Origin: Bacteroides nordii WAL 11050 = JCM 12987
GTDB lineage: Bacteria > Bacteroidota > Bacteroidia > Bacteroidales > Bacteroidaceae
Direction of reading: 5' to 3'
DNA: 64,000 nucleotides
Assembly: GCA_000613465.1 (NCBI GenBank)
Contig: BAJA01000020.1
Coordinates: 1-64,000 of the forward strand
The notes beneath the pieces were generated by a model. The model did not search any database and was not told where the DNA came from. It was given only the letters and a program-made list of their open reading frames with translations. Positions 51,328 to 61,130 of this stretch are shown here, piece after piece. The position numbers and the translations under genes were made by a program. Position 1 is the first letter of the stretch. Each line of letters begins with the position of its first letter.

Positions 51328-53079
51328 ATGAAAAAAATAATATATTCAATTGGTTTCATTGCCGGGTCTTTACTGTCAACAGGTATGTTTATCAGTTGTG
51401 GTGACCAGTTTCAGGAAGAATATCCTTGGATGATAGGCAAGCAAGAAGATATGGATAATAGCAATGAAGCGGGTGCGGGAGCCACTGATATTACTGTTCT
51501 TGAGAAAGAACTTCGTGGTGCTATTCCTTTTATGATTAATTATTCTCATGAACCTAATGGTAGTTGGGCTCCTCATAAGTATCAATATTATCGTGCCAAT
51601 AGTATTGACAACTATGCCGGATATTGGACTACTTCGAAAGGTACTTTTACTTTTGGTGGTCCGCTACCTACTCTTTATACATATCCCAATGACTACCTTG
51701 GTGGTCCTATGGATAATCAGATTTTTACACAGTCCGTTAACGCTATTTTCCATGCTACAGAACTAGGGAAACCAGAATGGCGTGCTGTCGGGTTGATAAT
51801 TCAAGCGTATTCTGCACATGAAATTGTCGATTTTTATGGGGCTGCTCCTTTTACTGACTGGCGTAATGTAAATCGTATTCCACCGTTGACTTATGAAAAA
51901 GGAGCTGATATTTATGATATTATTTTTAAAGATCTTGATGAGGCTATCACTATCCTTAAAGAACGACAGCCATCAAAAGCTGAATTAGAAAAGATAGAAG
52001 ATCCTAATAAGACAATTTCTTATGGTGATTGGCGACGTTGGGTGAAGTTTGCTAATAGTATCAAACTTCGTATGGCTATGAATATAGTGAAGTATGATGT
52101 TGGTAAAGCCCAACAAAAAGCTGAAGAAGCAGTAGCCGATGAGATCGGTGTCTTAACCCTAAACGATGATAAAGATATAGCATACTATCCAACCAGTGAG
52201 ATTTCATGTTGCTTATGGAGGATTTGTAATGAATGGCATGATCTTCGTTTGGGTGCGTCATTGGAAAATATTCTTAAACACTTTGGAAATCCACTATTGA
52301 CACGTTGGTTTGATACGAATGCATATCCTATTAAAGACAAAAATTCGGGTGTGGCGGCTCCTATTGACGTATATGGGATGCGTCCTGGTATTAATATGAG
52401 AAATAATAATACTACGGGAAAAGATAAAGGTGGTTATGGCCCTTTTGCTACATTAACCGACGAATTTAAATATATGCATCAGTCTTTTTTCAAGCGTACA
52501 GAATGTTTGTTACTACGTGCCGAAGGTGCTCTAAGAGGATGGAATATGGGAGGTACTGCTAAAGATTTTTATGAAGCCGGTATTCGTCTTGCTTTAGAAG
52601 AGAATGGAGTTACTGATCAGAATACAATTAATGAATATATCAATCGGACAGAGGTTAAGGATGTAGATTATAAGGACCCGCTTAATGAAATTCATAATAT
52701 TAAAGGGCGTGTGAAAGTGGATGTAAAATGGAATGATGCAGATTCTGATGAGCTGAAACTGGAAAAAATCATTACTCAGAAGTATATTGCTAATTTTCCG
52801 ATGAGCGCAGAGGCATGGACTACATTCCGTCGTACGGGATATCCGCGTTTGTTCCCTGTTTTTCTTAACAATATGCCGGGAGTGGATACTGAACTTCAAC
52901 TACGTCGGATTCCTTTGGTAGAAACCTCTAATAACACTCTTGAGATAGCTTCACTTGTGGAAGCCCTTGGTGGTCCTAATAACGGTGGTACGCGAGTATT
53001 TTGGGATGTGCCGACTGAACAGCGTGGGGAAACGAGTGAAGATAATGATTATCAGATAGTAATTCCAGTAAACTTTTAA
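51328..53079 (+). CDS. SusD-like surface glycan-binding lipoprotein
   Basis: A 583-residue outer-surface lipoprotein that caps the SusC channel and binds the glycan. The lipobox cysteine is residue 24 in MFISCGDQF. The helical TPR-like core is recognisable from FHATELGKPEWRAVGLIIQAYSAHEIVDFYGAAPFTDW, and FFKRTECLLLRAEGALRGWNMGG, typical SusD segments. It starts 34 bases after susC and is followed by the Ig-like lipoprotein 12 bases later, so the three are one operon. The protein is of the RagB/SusD type with several Asn/Asp-rich surface loops. Confidence 0.94.
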   Translation: MKKIIYSIGFIAGSLLSTGMFISCGDQFQEEYPWMIGKQEDMDNSNEAGAGATDITVLEKELRGAIPFMINYSHEPNGSWAPHKYQYYRANSIDNYAGYWTTSKGTFTFGGPLPTLYTYPNDYLGGPMDNQIFTQSVNAIFHATELGKPEWRAVGLIIQAYSAHEIVDFYGAAPFTDWRNVNRIPPLTYEKGADIYDIIFKDLDEAITILKERQPSKAELEKIEDPNKTISYGDWRRWVKFANSIKLRMAMNIVKYDVGKAQQKAEEAVADEIGVLTLNDDKDIAYYPTSEISCCLWRICNEWHDLRLGASLENILKHFGNPLLTRWFDTNAYPIKDKNSGVAAPIDVYGMRPGINMRNNNTTGKDKGGYGPFATLTDEFKYMHQSFFKRTECLLLRAEGALRGWNMGGTAKDFYEAGIRLALEENGVTDQNTINEYINRTEVKDVDYKDPLNEIHNIKGRVKVDVKWNDADSDELKLEKIITQKYIANFPMSAEAWTTFRRTGYPRLFPVFLNNMPGVDTELQLRRIPLVETSNNTLEIASLVEALGGPNNGGTRVFWDVPTEQRGETSEDNDYQIVIPVNF

Positions 53080-53091
53080 TAAATATATCAG

Positions 53092-55020
53092 ATGAAACTA
53101 TATAGAAACATAATATTCTTTTTGATAGCCATCCTATGTATGGGGATTTTCGTCGGATGTAATGAAGACGATACGCTTGACGGTGCAACTGAGGTATATA
53201 TAACCCTTAATCCAACGGATATTATTTTGAGAGTGGGGGATACGATAAAAATATCGGCATTAGTTACTAATTTGAGTGGTGATCGCATCAATACACCGGT
53301 TGTATGGTCTGTGTTGGATGAAAAAGTTGCAAAAATACTTGGTGATACAGCAATCGTTTGTGTGTTAGGTGCACAAGGGAAAGAGACTAAACTTAAAGCG
53401 GAGCTTGTAAATGGTAAATATGCTCTTACTTCTGTGACTGTTACTACCAATCTTCCTAAAGGTATTACTCCTGTAAATGAAGAGGGGCTTGTAATTTCCT
53501 CCAAACGTAGTTATGATATTACTCATGATTCTGTATTATTTGCAGTTTCACCTAAAGAACTTCTTGAAGATTTTACACCTCAATATACAATAGAAGGGCT
53601 TGAAGAGTACAAAATTCCGATGACAATAGATAAAGAAGCGGGACTTGTGGCGATTCATTATGCTGCCCCACGTAGTGCCGGTGAAGGTAAAATTACTGTT
53701 TCGATAGGGGAACAGGCCACCGCTCAGAGTGCAAGTTGCAGTGTTCTATTAATGCCGGTGATTTATGCTACTTTCTATGGTGAAAAATATGCTGATATGC
53801 CTTATCTTGATACAAGACCTGATAAAAGTGTACTACCACAATGGTTTGCCTATACTAATGAAACGAATATGGATATAAATTCGGAAGCTACGATACGTGT
53901 GGCCATGAATATTGAAAGCGGGGCTAAGGAGGATATTGAAGCTGCTTATAAGGCATATCGTTGGGAAGTAATATCAGGTAGTTCAGTGGTAGTTACAAGA
54001 ATGGAGGAAGAATTTGTTGAGAACCAAGGATTTGATGCCGTGTTGACTGTACGTTCGGGGATTGATGAAGGGGAAGCGGAATTTCATTGTATTACTCCGG
54101 ATACGGTACTGGTGGCAACTTTTACAGTTCAGAATTATAAAACCCGTTATCCTGTAGATGAAATTACAGTAGATCGTTCTTCGGTTTCTATGTCTATGGG
54201 TGATGTACTTATGTTGACTACAGGAGTTGTTCCTTCTACTTCTTATGCTTACCATAAACCAAAAGTGATAGCGGAAGATCCTACGGTTGTAGAAGTAGGC
54301 AAATATGATGGAAATATGATAACTCTGAAAGGACTTAAGGTGGGTACAACAAAGCTTGTATTGACATCCAGTGACAAGACACTCGAAATACCTGTTACTA
54401 TTACTGAATCCATCAAGAGTGTATTGTGGGAATCTACTAATAATCGTACTCTGTTTGTCGGCCAGTCTGTTGAGTGGGGTGTTAATGTTACTACAGTTTC
54501 AGGTGGGCCTAATCCTTATGATGTGATTTGGAAATCATTTGATCCATCCATACTTACTGCGACCCCAGTAGAAGGAAGTAGAGGTATAATTACTGCTATT
54601 GCTGAAGGTACAACTACGGTTAGGGTGGAAGTAAATGGTGTTAGATCTGATGCAGCTTCTGTTAAAGTGATTGGTTTACAGGAGAATCTGTTGTATACTT
54701 CTTCTAATACAGATTATGAAAATACCGTTGTGTATTCTGACAAAGATGATCTTGTGATATTGGTTACTCCTGAATCCGGCTATGAACTTATTATGATTAC
54801 ATTGGCCGGTGTGGGTAAAGATGATAACTATGATGGAACTTATTCTGTCAGTGATCACCAAACAGATATTGAAATTGATGGGGCAAAAGTAAGTGCGACT
54901 TCAGGAAGTGTGACTATTGCTTCTCGCAATGCAGATGCATTGATTTCGTTTGATCTTTCATTTGAAGTTGATAATAAAACATTTACGCTTAAAGCAGAAA
55001 ATGTATTAGGAGTTCGATAA
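53092..55020 (+). CDS. Surface lipoprotein with bacterial Ig-like domains, likely SGBP
   Basis: A 642-residue protein with lipobox Cys23 in MGIFVGCNED. The chain is built of Ig-like beta domains, seen as repeats of ITVDRSSVSMSMGDVLMLT, and EGTTTVRVEVNGV, of the BIG2 type, after an N-terminal region with a similar pattern (TLNPTDIILRVGDTIKIS). A C-terminal domain of about 110 residues (YSDKDDLVILVTPESGYEL to VLGVR) could be carbohydrate-binding. Its position between susD and the GH85 enzyme is that of a surface glycan-binding protein. I recognise no specific SGBP family, so the role is inferred from context. Confidence 0.75.
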   Translation: MKLYRNIIFFLIAILCMGIFVGCNEDDTLDGATEVYITLNPTDIILRVGDTIKISALVTNLSGDRINTPVVWSVLDEKVAKILGDTAIVCVLGAQGKETKLKAELVNGKYALTSVTVTTNLPKGITPVNEEGLVISSKRSYDITHDSVLFAVSPKELLEDFTPQYTIEGLEEYKIPMTIDKEAGLVAIHYAAPRSAGEGKITVSIGEQATAQSASCSVLLMPVIYATFYGEKYADMPYLDTRPDKSVLPQWFAYTNETNMDINSEATIRVAMNIESGAKEDIEAAYKAYRWEVISGSSVVVTRMEEEFVENQGFDAVLTVRSGIDEGEAEFHCITPDTVLVATFTVQNYKTRYPVDEITVDRSSVSMSMGDVLMLTTGVVPSTSYAYHKPKVIAEDPTVVEVGKYDGNMITLKGLKVGTTKLVLTSSDKTLEIPVTITESIKSVLWESTNNRTLFVGQSVEWGVNVTTVSGGPNPYDVIWKSFDPSILTATPVEGSRGIITAIAEGTTTVRVEVNGVRSDAASVKVIGLQENLLYTSSNTDYENTVVYSDKDDLVILVTPESGYELIMITLAGVGKDDNYDGTYSVSDHQTDIEIDGAKVSATSGSVTIASRNADALISFDLSFEVDNKTFTLKAENVLGVR

Positions 55021-55028
55021 CACATTGG

Positions 55029-55063
55029 TAGGAGGTTTGAAACTTAGATATTTTGAGCCTCCT
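55029..55063 (+). other. Weak hairpin between the Ig-like gene and the GH85 gene
   Basis: AGGAGG (55030-55035) and CCTCCT (55058-55063 region) can pair, with partial extension. It lacks a T-tract and may be an mRNA-processing or attenuation site within the operon. Low confidence. Confidence 0.3.
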
Positions 55064-55140
55064 GCTTCAATATGAACAAATATTTGAAATTACTTCCAAT
55101 TTGTTTAAATTAATTATTTTTTAACTTAAAAACTATTCCC

Positions 55141-58100
55141 ATGAAAAGAAATTTACTTTTAATTTCCGGAATTGTGGCACTTTCTTTTTCTGCCAATGCG
55201 CAGCAACTGAAAGAAGAGTACATGTTTTGGCCTAATAGCGCAGGTTTAGCTGGCTATGTGAATGATTGGACTCCCGGTACTCCTTTATTTGAAGATGAAA
55301 ACTTCTACATTTCTCGTGTGAAACCTAAAGAGCGTTTTCGTAATTCTGCAACTCAGATTAATGAATCTTTAACTGAGGCTAATGACAAAAAACTTGTTTT
55401 TTGGGTTCCTGTAGGTACTGCTACCGGAGGTAATGTGAATGCACGTCCAAACGGTGTATTTGATTCAGAAGTATTTAGTACATGGTCTTATGTAACTCAT
55501 TATGGTAACTGGACTTCACCTCATGGTTGGGTACCTGGTGGTTTTGCAGATGTTGCCCATAAAAATGGTGTAGGTGTATCTGGTGTTGCAAGTATTCCTA
55601 ATGCAGGTATTAGTGCAAATGACGGTGCTTGGGGACAAGCTTTAAATGATCAAGTTGCTCTTGATAATGAAAAATTGGCAAAATTTCTTTATTATCATGG
55701 ATAGATGGACTTGGTTATAATTCAGAGTTTTATGGTATGGCCAGTGCTTTACCTCTTCTTCGTACTCAACATGAATTTATTCATAAATATCTTGTTGAGC
55801 ATGGTAATCAATTGGCAGAAAACTTCTGGTATGACGGAACCAATGATAATGGTGGTATAAGTTTCGATACAGGTATTGGTAATCATAATAAAGAAACATT
55901 TGGAGATGGTGAACATATACGTACATCTCTTTTCTTTAATTACAATTGGTGGAGTTCAAGAGTATTAAATTCTCTTTCCAATATTGAAACTGTTGCTCCC
56001 GGTCGTAATCCATTGGATATTTATGCCGGATTCAATATGCAGGGAGGAGATCCTTCTACTTGGACTACTCTTACTCAGTATCCGATGTCTATTGGTCTGT
56101 GGGGAGCTCATGATTACAACATGCTTTGGGCCGGACGTTCTAAAAAAGGTAGTTCGGACATGGCTAAACAGGCTACATACCAAGAGATTCTTGATATGTT
56201 TTTTACTAACGGTAATCGTAATCCGGTGAAAGAAATCGAGGTTTATAATTCACGTAGTCACTTCCCCGATGAAAAGTGGTTTGGTATGTCAGCATTTATG
56301 TCTGCACGCAGCTCTTTGAAATGGGATCTTTCTGAAGAACCGTTTGTAACATTCTTTAATCTTGGTAATGGTCGTTTCTTCAATTGGAAAGGTGAACGTC
56401 AGAATAACAATGAATGGTATAATATAGGTGTACAAGATTATCTTCCTACGTGGCGTTATTGGTTTGCTTCTTCATTCATGGGTAAAGAGACTGTGGCTAA
56501 TGGATTAGATGCCCAGTTTACGTGGGATGATGCTTATGTAGGTGGTTCTTGTCTTCGTATCTTCGGATCGAGTGCCAATGAATATCTGCATCTTTTCAAA
56601 ACAGAGTTTGGGTTGAAAACTAATGATGTAATTACTGTTCGTTATAAACTTGTGAATGGACAGACTGATGTTAACTTGATTTTATCTGCTAAAGGTAATG
56701 AAACAGAAATTTTGCGCGAAAGTAATCTTAAGATAATTTCTGCTTCAGACAAGGCCGATGATGAGGTTTGGGTTGAAAAGACATTTAAAGTTAGCGGTAC
56801 TCTTATAGCACTTAATAATAAAGAGATCGCGATGATTGGTCTTCATTTTACGAATGCTGAAAATCTGGAACTCTATCTTGGAGAGTTTTCTATTACCCGT
56901 GGTGCAGTTACTGTTCCTTCCAAACCTGAAATTACTGTAGCGAAAGTACTTGGTAATCACTATAAAGGGGTTGATGCTAAAGTGATTTTCAATATGGCTA
57001 ACAATAAAGAAACCAGTTCTCCTGTTTATAATATCGATGTAAACGCTTCTATGTTTAAGTTGTATGCACAACAAGAAGGTGGTGAACCTGTATTTATGGG
57101 TATTACTACTTCTTGGGCAGGTATGTATTATTCTATTCCTACTGACATGGAGGGAGTACAACGTATACGTCTTGGTGTGTCGGCTGTATCGGTTGATACT
57201 AAAACTGACTCTGAAATAGCATGGAGTGACTATATGGATATGGGTGACTATACTACTATGGATGATATCCAGATTAATAAAACTACAATTAAACCAGGTG
57301 AAGATTTTGAAATCTCTTATGTAGATCCTCGTCATGCTGCTGCTGACTGGAAACTTTATAATAGTGATGGTAATGTTGTGGCCCAAGCAAGTGAAACTGT
57401 TAAATTTTCTGTAGCAAATGGTATTGAAGAACTTGGCGGATATGATCTTGAGGTAATCGAGTCAAACGGTACCCGTCGTTTTAATTATTACGTACAGATT
57501 ACAGGTTGGGATGTAGGTGCTTTGCCTCAAATCCAAAGCTTGACAGTTGGTAGTGAGGAAGCAGGAGAATCATCTGTTAAAATCGAAGTCGGTGATAAAT
57601 TGACTCTTGGCTATACAGGTAGAAAAGCGAATGGTGCTGCATCACGTGGTGTAGAAATTGATGAAGGTTGGGTAGGTGGCCCGGTTCAACCCTTAGGAAT
57701 AGGTTCTTACCAGTCATTCTCTGTGTCTGCATGGGTAAGATTTACCTCTTTACCAGGTAGTACGGCATTCTTTAGTATTGAAGACCGTACAGCTACTTGG
57801 CCTGTTAATAACTGGGGTTGGTTCTGGTCTAATATTAACTCTGAAGGTAAATTGGATTCATATACTTTCCGTAGTTCAACTGCCGGTGGTTCTGCTGAAC
57901 TTAAATATGTATTCCCTGAAACTATAGTTACACCTAATGGATGGAATCACATTGTATTGACATTTGAATACAACGAGGATAGTAAATTCCGTTCTAAATT
58001 CTATCTTAACGGTATTTTGCAGGAGTCCACATGGGAGTTTGCTAATGCAAAAGGAACAACTGAAGATTGGTGCTCTATACGTTTTGCTCTTCCTTCCACC

Positions 58101-58880
58101 TATTGGATGGGCTTAGGTGGAGGTCGTGGATCGAATCCTACTTTCAATAATGGTATAGTGGACGAATTGCAGGTTTGGAACGGAGTTATGAGTGAAGAAG
58201 ATATTCAGGCTTCTAAAGCTGGGCTTAATGCTGATAATCTTCCGGAAAATGTATTGGCTTATTGGGATTTTGATACAGATACAGATGAAAGTAACTTCTT
58301 TGCAGCGAAGGGTACTAAACCTGAAGCGAAGGCTTGTGTATTTAAAATTGCCGCAGGAGAATTGGAAGGCTCAGGAACTCAAACTCCTCAGAATCCTCTT
58401 TATATTTCCGGTACTCCGTTTATTCCCGGATCTGCATATAAGATCGAAACATTACCTACGTGGAAAACTAAACGTGCTATAATCAGTGACGCTACCGGTA
58501 ATGATATTGTTGGTTCTGCTAAGCTTACTTATGCAGAGAAAGGTGATTATACTGTAACTTTGACACTTGAAAACACACTTGGATTAGATTCTAAGGATTA
58601 TCCGGTATTCTCCGTTATTGATCCTACGGGAATTGAAGAAAAAGAAGCGGGTGAGCTGCATACTTATACCGTAGATGATGTTCTCTTTGTAGAATTTGCT
58701 GAAGATGGTAACTATCAGGTTGCTGTGTATAATGTTTCCGGAATGCTTGTTACCCAGAAGGCAGAGGCTATTTATGCAGGTCAAAACATGCGTATTACTC
58801 TTGGAACTAATGGAATTTACTTGATTAAAGTAATGAAAGAAGGTAAAGAGGTTCGTACAATCAAAGTTCTTAAGAATTGA
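55141..58880 (+). CDS. GH85 endo-beta-N-acetylglucosaminidase with LamG and T9SS-type tail, one apparent frameshift
   Basis: The enzyme cuts the chitobiose core of N-glycans, releasing the oligosaccharide. Signal peptide MKRNLLLISGIVALSFSANAQ. The GH85 barrel spans about residues 70-400, in two frames: the first stops at 55702 just before the active site, and one added A (cat gga ata gat) gives HGIDGLGYNSEFYGM with the catalytic Asn194 and Glu196. LAENFWYDGTNDNGG and LFFNYNWW follow. Then come a galactose-binding-like domain, Ig-type domains, a LamG domain (about residues 855-990; PNGWNHIVLTFEY), a PKD-like part, and a C-terminal sorting domain (VAVYNVSGMLV, GIYLIKVMKEGKEVRTIKVL). Corrected length is 1246. 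Last gene of the operon; a terminator follows. Confidence 0.88.
55699..55703 (+). other. Apparent 1-base deletion in the GH85 gene (AA read as A)
   Basis: CATGGATAGATGG gives a stop; CATGGAATAGATGG restores the GH85 signature with N-x-E. The break lies about 20 bases before the catalytic codons. Confidence 0.85.
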
Positions 58881-58969
58881 TTTGCTATAAGATTAGATAT
58901 TATTTGTAATAAATAGAGACTGAAAACATCTCTGTTGAGTTGGACGAATTAATATTTCTAACGAGTATA

Positions 58970-59005
58970 AGAGCCTGGTATTATACCGGGCTCTTTCCTT
59001 TTTTA
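58970..59005 (+). terminator. Intrinsic terminator after the GH85 gene
   Basis: An 11-bp stem AGAGCCTGGTA/TACCGGGCTCT (58970-58980 with 58984-58994) is followed by TTCCTTTTTT. It closes the glycan-locus operon. Confidence 0.88.
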
Positions 59006-59146
59006 CATATTAATATTTTGATAATATAGTAGTTTCCTTATTTTTTTATTTGTCGATTTAAATTCAATAGGACTATTGATTGGTAACATTACCTCTTCAA
59101 ATGTTTTATATAAACACGATTGTATCATCCTTTAAAACTTACGTTT

Positions 59147-59572
59147 ATGAAAATCACAAAAATTATGTTATTACTTTTGGTCTTTTTATGTACATCCAAC
59201 CTATGGGGGCAATTGAATAAAGATTGGCCTCAAAACCTTATTACGGAAAATAGAGTCATAAAAGAGATGAAAATCTATGTATCTAATCCCAACTGGAATG
59301 GGATGTTGATTATAGAATTAGATGGAAAACCATTGTGTACGGATTATGGTCAAGGAATATTGCTGTTGACTGGTCAGAATTTAATTGAACGCACAGCAGA
59401 AATTGATGTTTATTCAGGTGGTATACTTTCAATTCGAGCTTACAGAGACGGTATAGGAAATACCAATGTAATTTCATTGATAATTCCAGAAGATGAAATA
59501 GATCCAATATTAATCGTAGAATGTACCCCTAGTACCCATCTTCCTCTAAAAGCATATTTCGGCAAATACTGA
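59147..59572 (+). CDS. Small secreted protein of unknown function
   Basis: A 141-residue product with a signal peptide (MKITKIMLLLLVFLCTSNLWGQ); the ATG at 59147 is chosen because an earlier one at 59120 only adds nine residues before it. The mature part has beta-strand-like pattern (MKIYVSNPNWNGMLIIELDGKPLC, IDVYSGGILSIRAYRDG) and no motif I recognise. It follows the GH85 terminator by about 150 bases, so it is a separate transcript, but it could still belong to the same locus. Function cannot be inferred. Confidence 0.6.
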   Translation: MKITKIMLLLLVFLCTSNLWGQLNKDWPQNLITENRVIKEMKIYVSNPNWNGMLIIELDGKPLCTDYGQGILLLTGQNLIERTAEIDVYSGGILSIRAYRDGIGNTNVISLIIPEDEIDPILIVECTPSTHLPLKAYFGKY

Positions 59573-59601
59573 TAATTGTAAGATACTTATTTGAATAAAC
59601 A

Positions 59602-59724
59602 GGCTGTTCGGAAAGTTTTGGTGATTAATTACGGAATCATCTTGGAGCTGACTAAAAAACTTTTCTTGGAAAAAGATCTTTTATCCGCTGATATGAGAGA
59701 ATTTTAAAATATATCTGGACAGCC
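59602..59724. repeat. Possible MITE or IS remnant
   Basis: A 123-base segment opens GGCTGTTCGGA and closes TCTGGACAGCC, imperfect 11-base inverted ends (9 of 11). Inside, a frame reads KKLFLEKDLLSADMREF then stop, which resembles the end of a transposase. No complete gene is present. Confidence 0.35.
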
Positions 59725-59765
59725 GGGCAATATAAATATACGAATCACATTTGTCATTATATACA

Positions 59766-59818
59766 ACGTCCCATTACATATATTGTTATTTGCAATAACA
59801 TATATTGTAATGGGACGT
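59766..59818. terminator. Near-perfect 25-bp palindrome between convergent genes
   Basis: ACGTCCCATTACATATATTG and TTATT (59766-59790) face AATAACATATATTGTAATGG and GACGT (59794-59818), with a 3-base loop and only small bulges. It lies between the small secreted gene and the convergent coiled-coil gene. It could end both transcripts, although no T-tract is present. Confidence 0.55.
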
Positions 59819-59904
59819 CAAATATATTGGTATTTTCCTTACAAAATCATTTTTTGAATAAATACTTTAATTGTTTGTCATACCTTTGGCGTATGGAAAA
59901 GCAT

Positions 59905-60777
59905 TTATTCGAGGGTGAACCGTTGTGAACCAATCATAGTACCATCTGCAAAAATATCTACGCGGTATGTACCAGCAGAGAGATACTCTTCTACATTCCA
60001 AAAAACGGTGATGGGCTGTTCTTCTCCGTTGTATTCAATATACTTTTTGATAGAGTAGGGGAGTGAACGATTTTCATATTCAAACGTATTGGCAGCGTTC
60101 TTTGTCAGCACTTCATTGTTGGGCTTGTAGATATTGATATACAATGTACGTTCACCTGTTTCTGCAGTAATGTTCTTGACAATGGTAAAACCGATAGTAA
60201 ACTTTACTACATCTTTTACCTTTTTCACTTTCTTGTCACGTTTGTTCTTGGGTTCTACCCAAATATTGGTAGCATCCAGTTGAGCAGCCAGAGTTACTTT
60301 CTTATTCAGATTCTTCTTCTCTTCCGACAGATTGTTTATCTGGCGTGAAGCAGCGTTATATTTCTGTGTTACTTCAGCGATCACTTGTTTCTGTTGGTTG
60401 GTCAGTTTATTGAGTGAGTCAATCTGGTTGATATAGCCAATCATAATTTTACGTAACGAGCTTAACTCTTTTTTCAGACGGCGAATTTCAGTGGCGTTAC
60501 TACTCTTGACTGTACGTAGCTCTTCAAGAAGACGCTGGGTTTTAATTTGCTCCTGCTCTAATAAGACGGACAGTGAATCATTGGATACTGTAAGTTTCAG
60601 TTCATCATATTGCTGGGCAAAACGGGTATATTCGTTTTCCAGATCCTCTTTCTCAAGAGCAAATTCTTCAACCAGTTCGCGATTATTCTGCTTTTCGGTG
60701 AACAGTAGATACGTGATGCCGACAAGAGCAATCACCAATACCGATACGGCGATAATGAGCAGGGTCTTTTTATTCAT
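59905..60777 (-). CDS. Membrane-anchored coiled-coil protein, unknown function
   Basis: A 290-residue protein with one N-terminal membrane helix (LLIIAVSVLVIALVGITYLLF, about residues 5-25), then a long coiled coil at about residues 35-160 (heptads in ELVEEFALEKEDLENEY, LLEELRTVKS, EIRRLKKELSSLRK), and a C-terminal beta domain of about 115 residues (VVKFTIGFTIVKNITAETGERTLYINIY) that looks Ig-like or transglutaminase-adjacent, though I do not recognise a family. It is conserved next to mdh in my recollection of Bacteroides, a moderately secure point. A possible TAAATTTG box lies upstream on its strand at 60813-60806. Role unknown; envelope organisation is one option. Confidence 0.65.
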   Translation of the reverse strand: MNKKTLLIIAVSVLVIALVGITYLLFTEKQNNRELVEEFALEKEDLENEYTRFAQQYDELKLTVSNDSLSVLLEQEQIKTQRLLEELRTVKSSNATEIRRLKKELSSLRKIMIGYINQIDSLNKLTNQQKQVIAEVTQKYNAASRQINNLSEEKKNLNKKVTLAAQLDATNIWVEPKNKRDKKVKKVKDVVKFTIGFTIVKNITAETGERTLYINIYKPNNEVLTKNAANTFEYENRSLPYSIKKYIEYNGEEQPITVFWNVEEYLSAGTYRVDIFADGTMIGSQRFTLE

Positions 60778-60906
60778 GTTTCTTTAGTTAGATGATAATT
60801 CGCCGCAAATTTAATCATTTCACTACATAGTAACACAGCGTTTCACGTAGTTTTTTCTTTTAAGAGTTTGTTTAAGTTTTCTTTTCCTGAACACGTAAGT
60901 TAATAA

Positions 60907-60972
60907 TCGGATGAATTGTAGCTGTTATTCGGACGGAGTACGATTGGCACTCGGATGAAGTGTAACTACTGA
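60907..60972 (+). repeat. Three 22-base tandem units upstream of mdh
   Basis: Units at 60907, 60929 and 60951 begin TCGGATGAATTGTA, TCGGACGGAGTACG and TCGGATGAAGTGTA; a weaker fourth, earlier unit may lie at 60885. The period is exactly 22 bases. The rest of the 354-base gap (60778-61130) holds the mdh promoter and no gene. Confidence 0.7.
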
Positions 60973-61072
60973 TTTAATAAAAGAGAAGTATTAGTACAAC
61001 TACATATTGGCAGGAGTTGTCTCTTTAACTAAAATTATTACGGAAATATTTCTTTAATAACGATTATCGTTG

Positions 61073-61080
61073 TACTTTTG
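61073..61080 (+). promoter_or_regulatory. -7 box of the mdh promoter
   Basis: TACTTTTG, an exact TAnnTTTG match, lies 50 bases before the mdh ATG. A TTTC near 61049 is a weak -33 candidate. Confidence 0.6.
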
Positions 61081-61130
61081 TCGTCGCAAAAAGATAGAAC
61101 TAATTATCAACTTTTTAAAATATAAGTATT

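Noticed and set aside
59147..59572. The small secreted protein as part of the GH85 operon
   Set aside because: A strong terminator at 58970-59005 separates them, so common transcription is unlikely.
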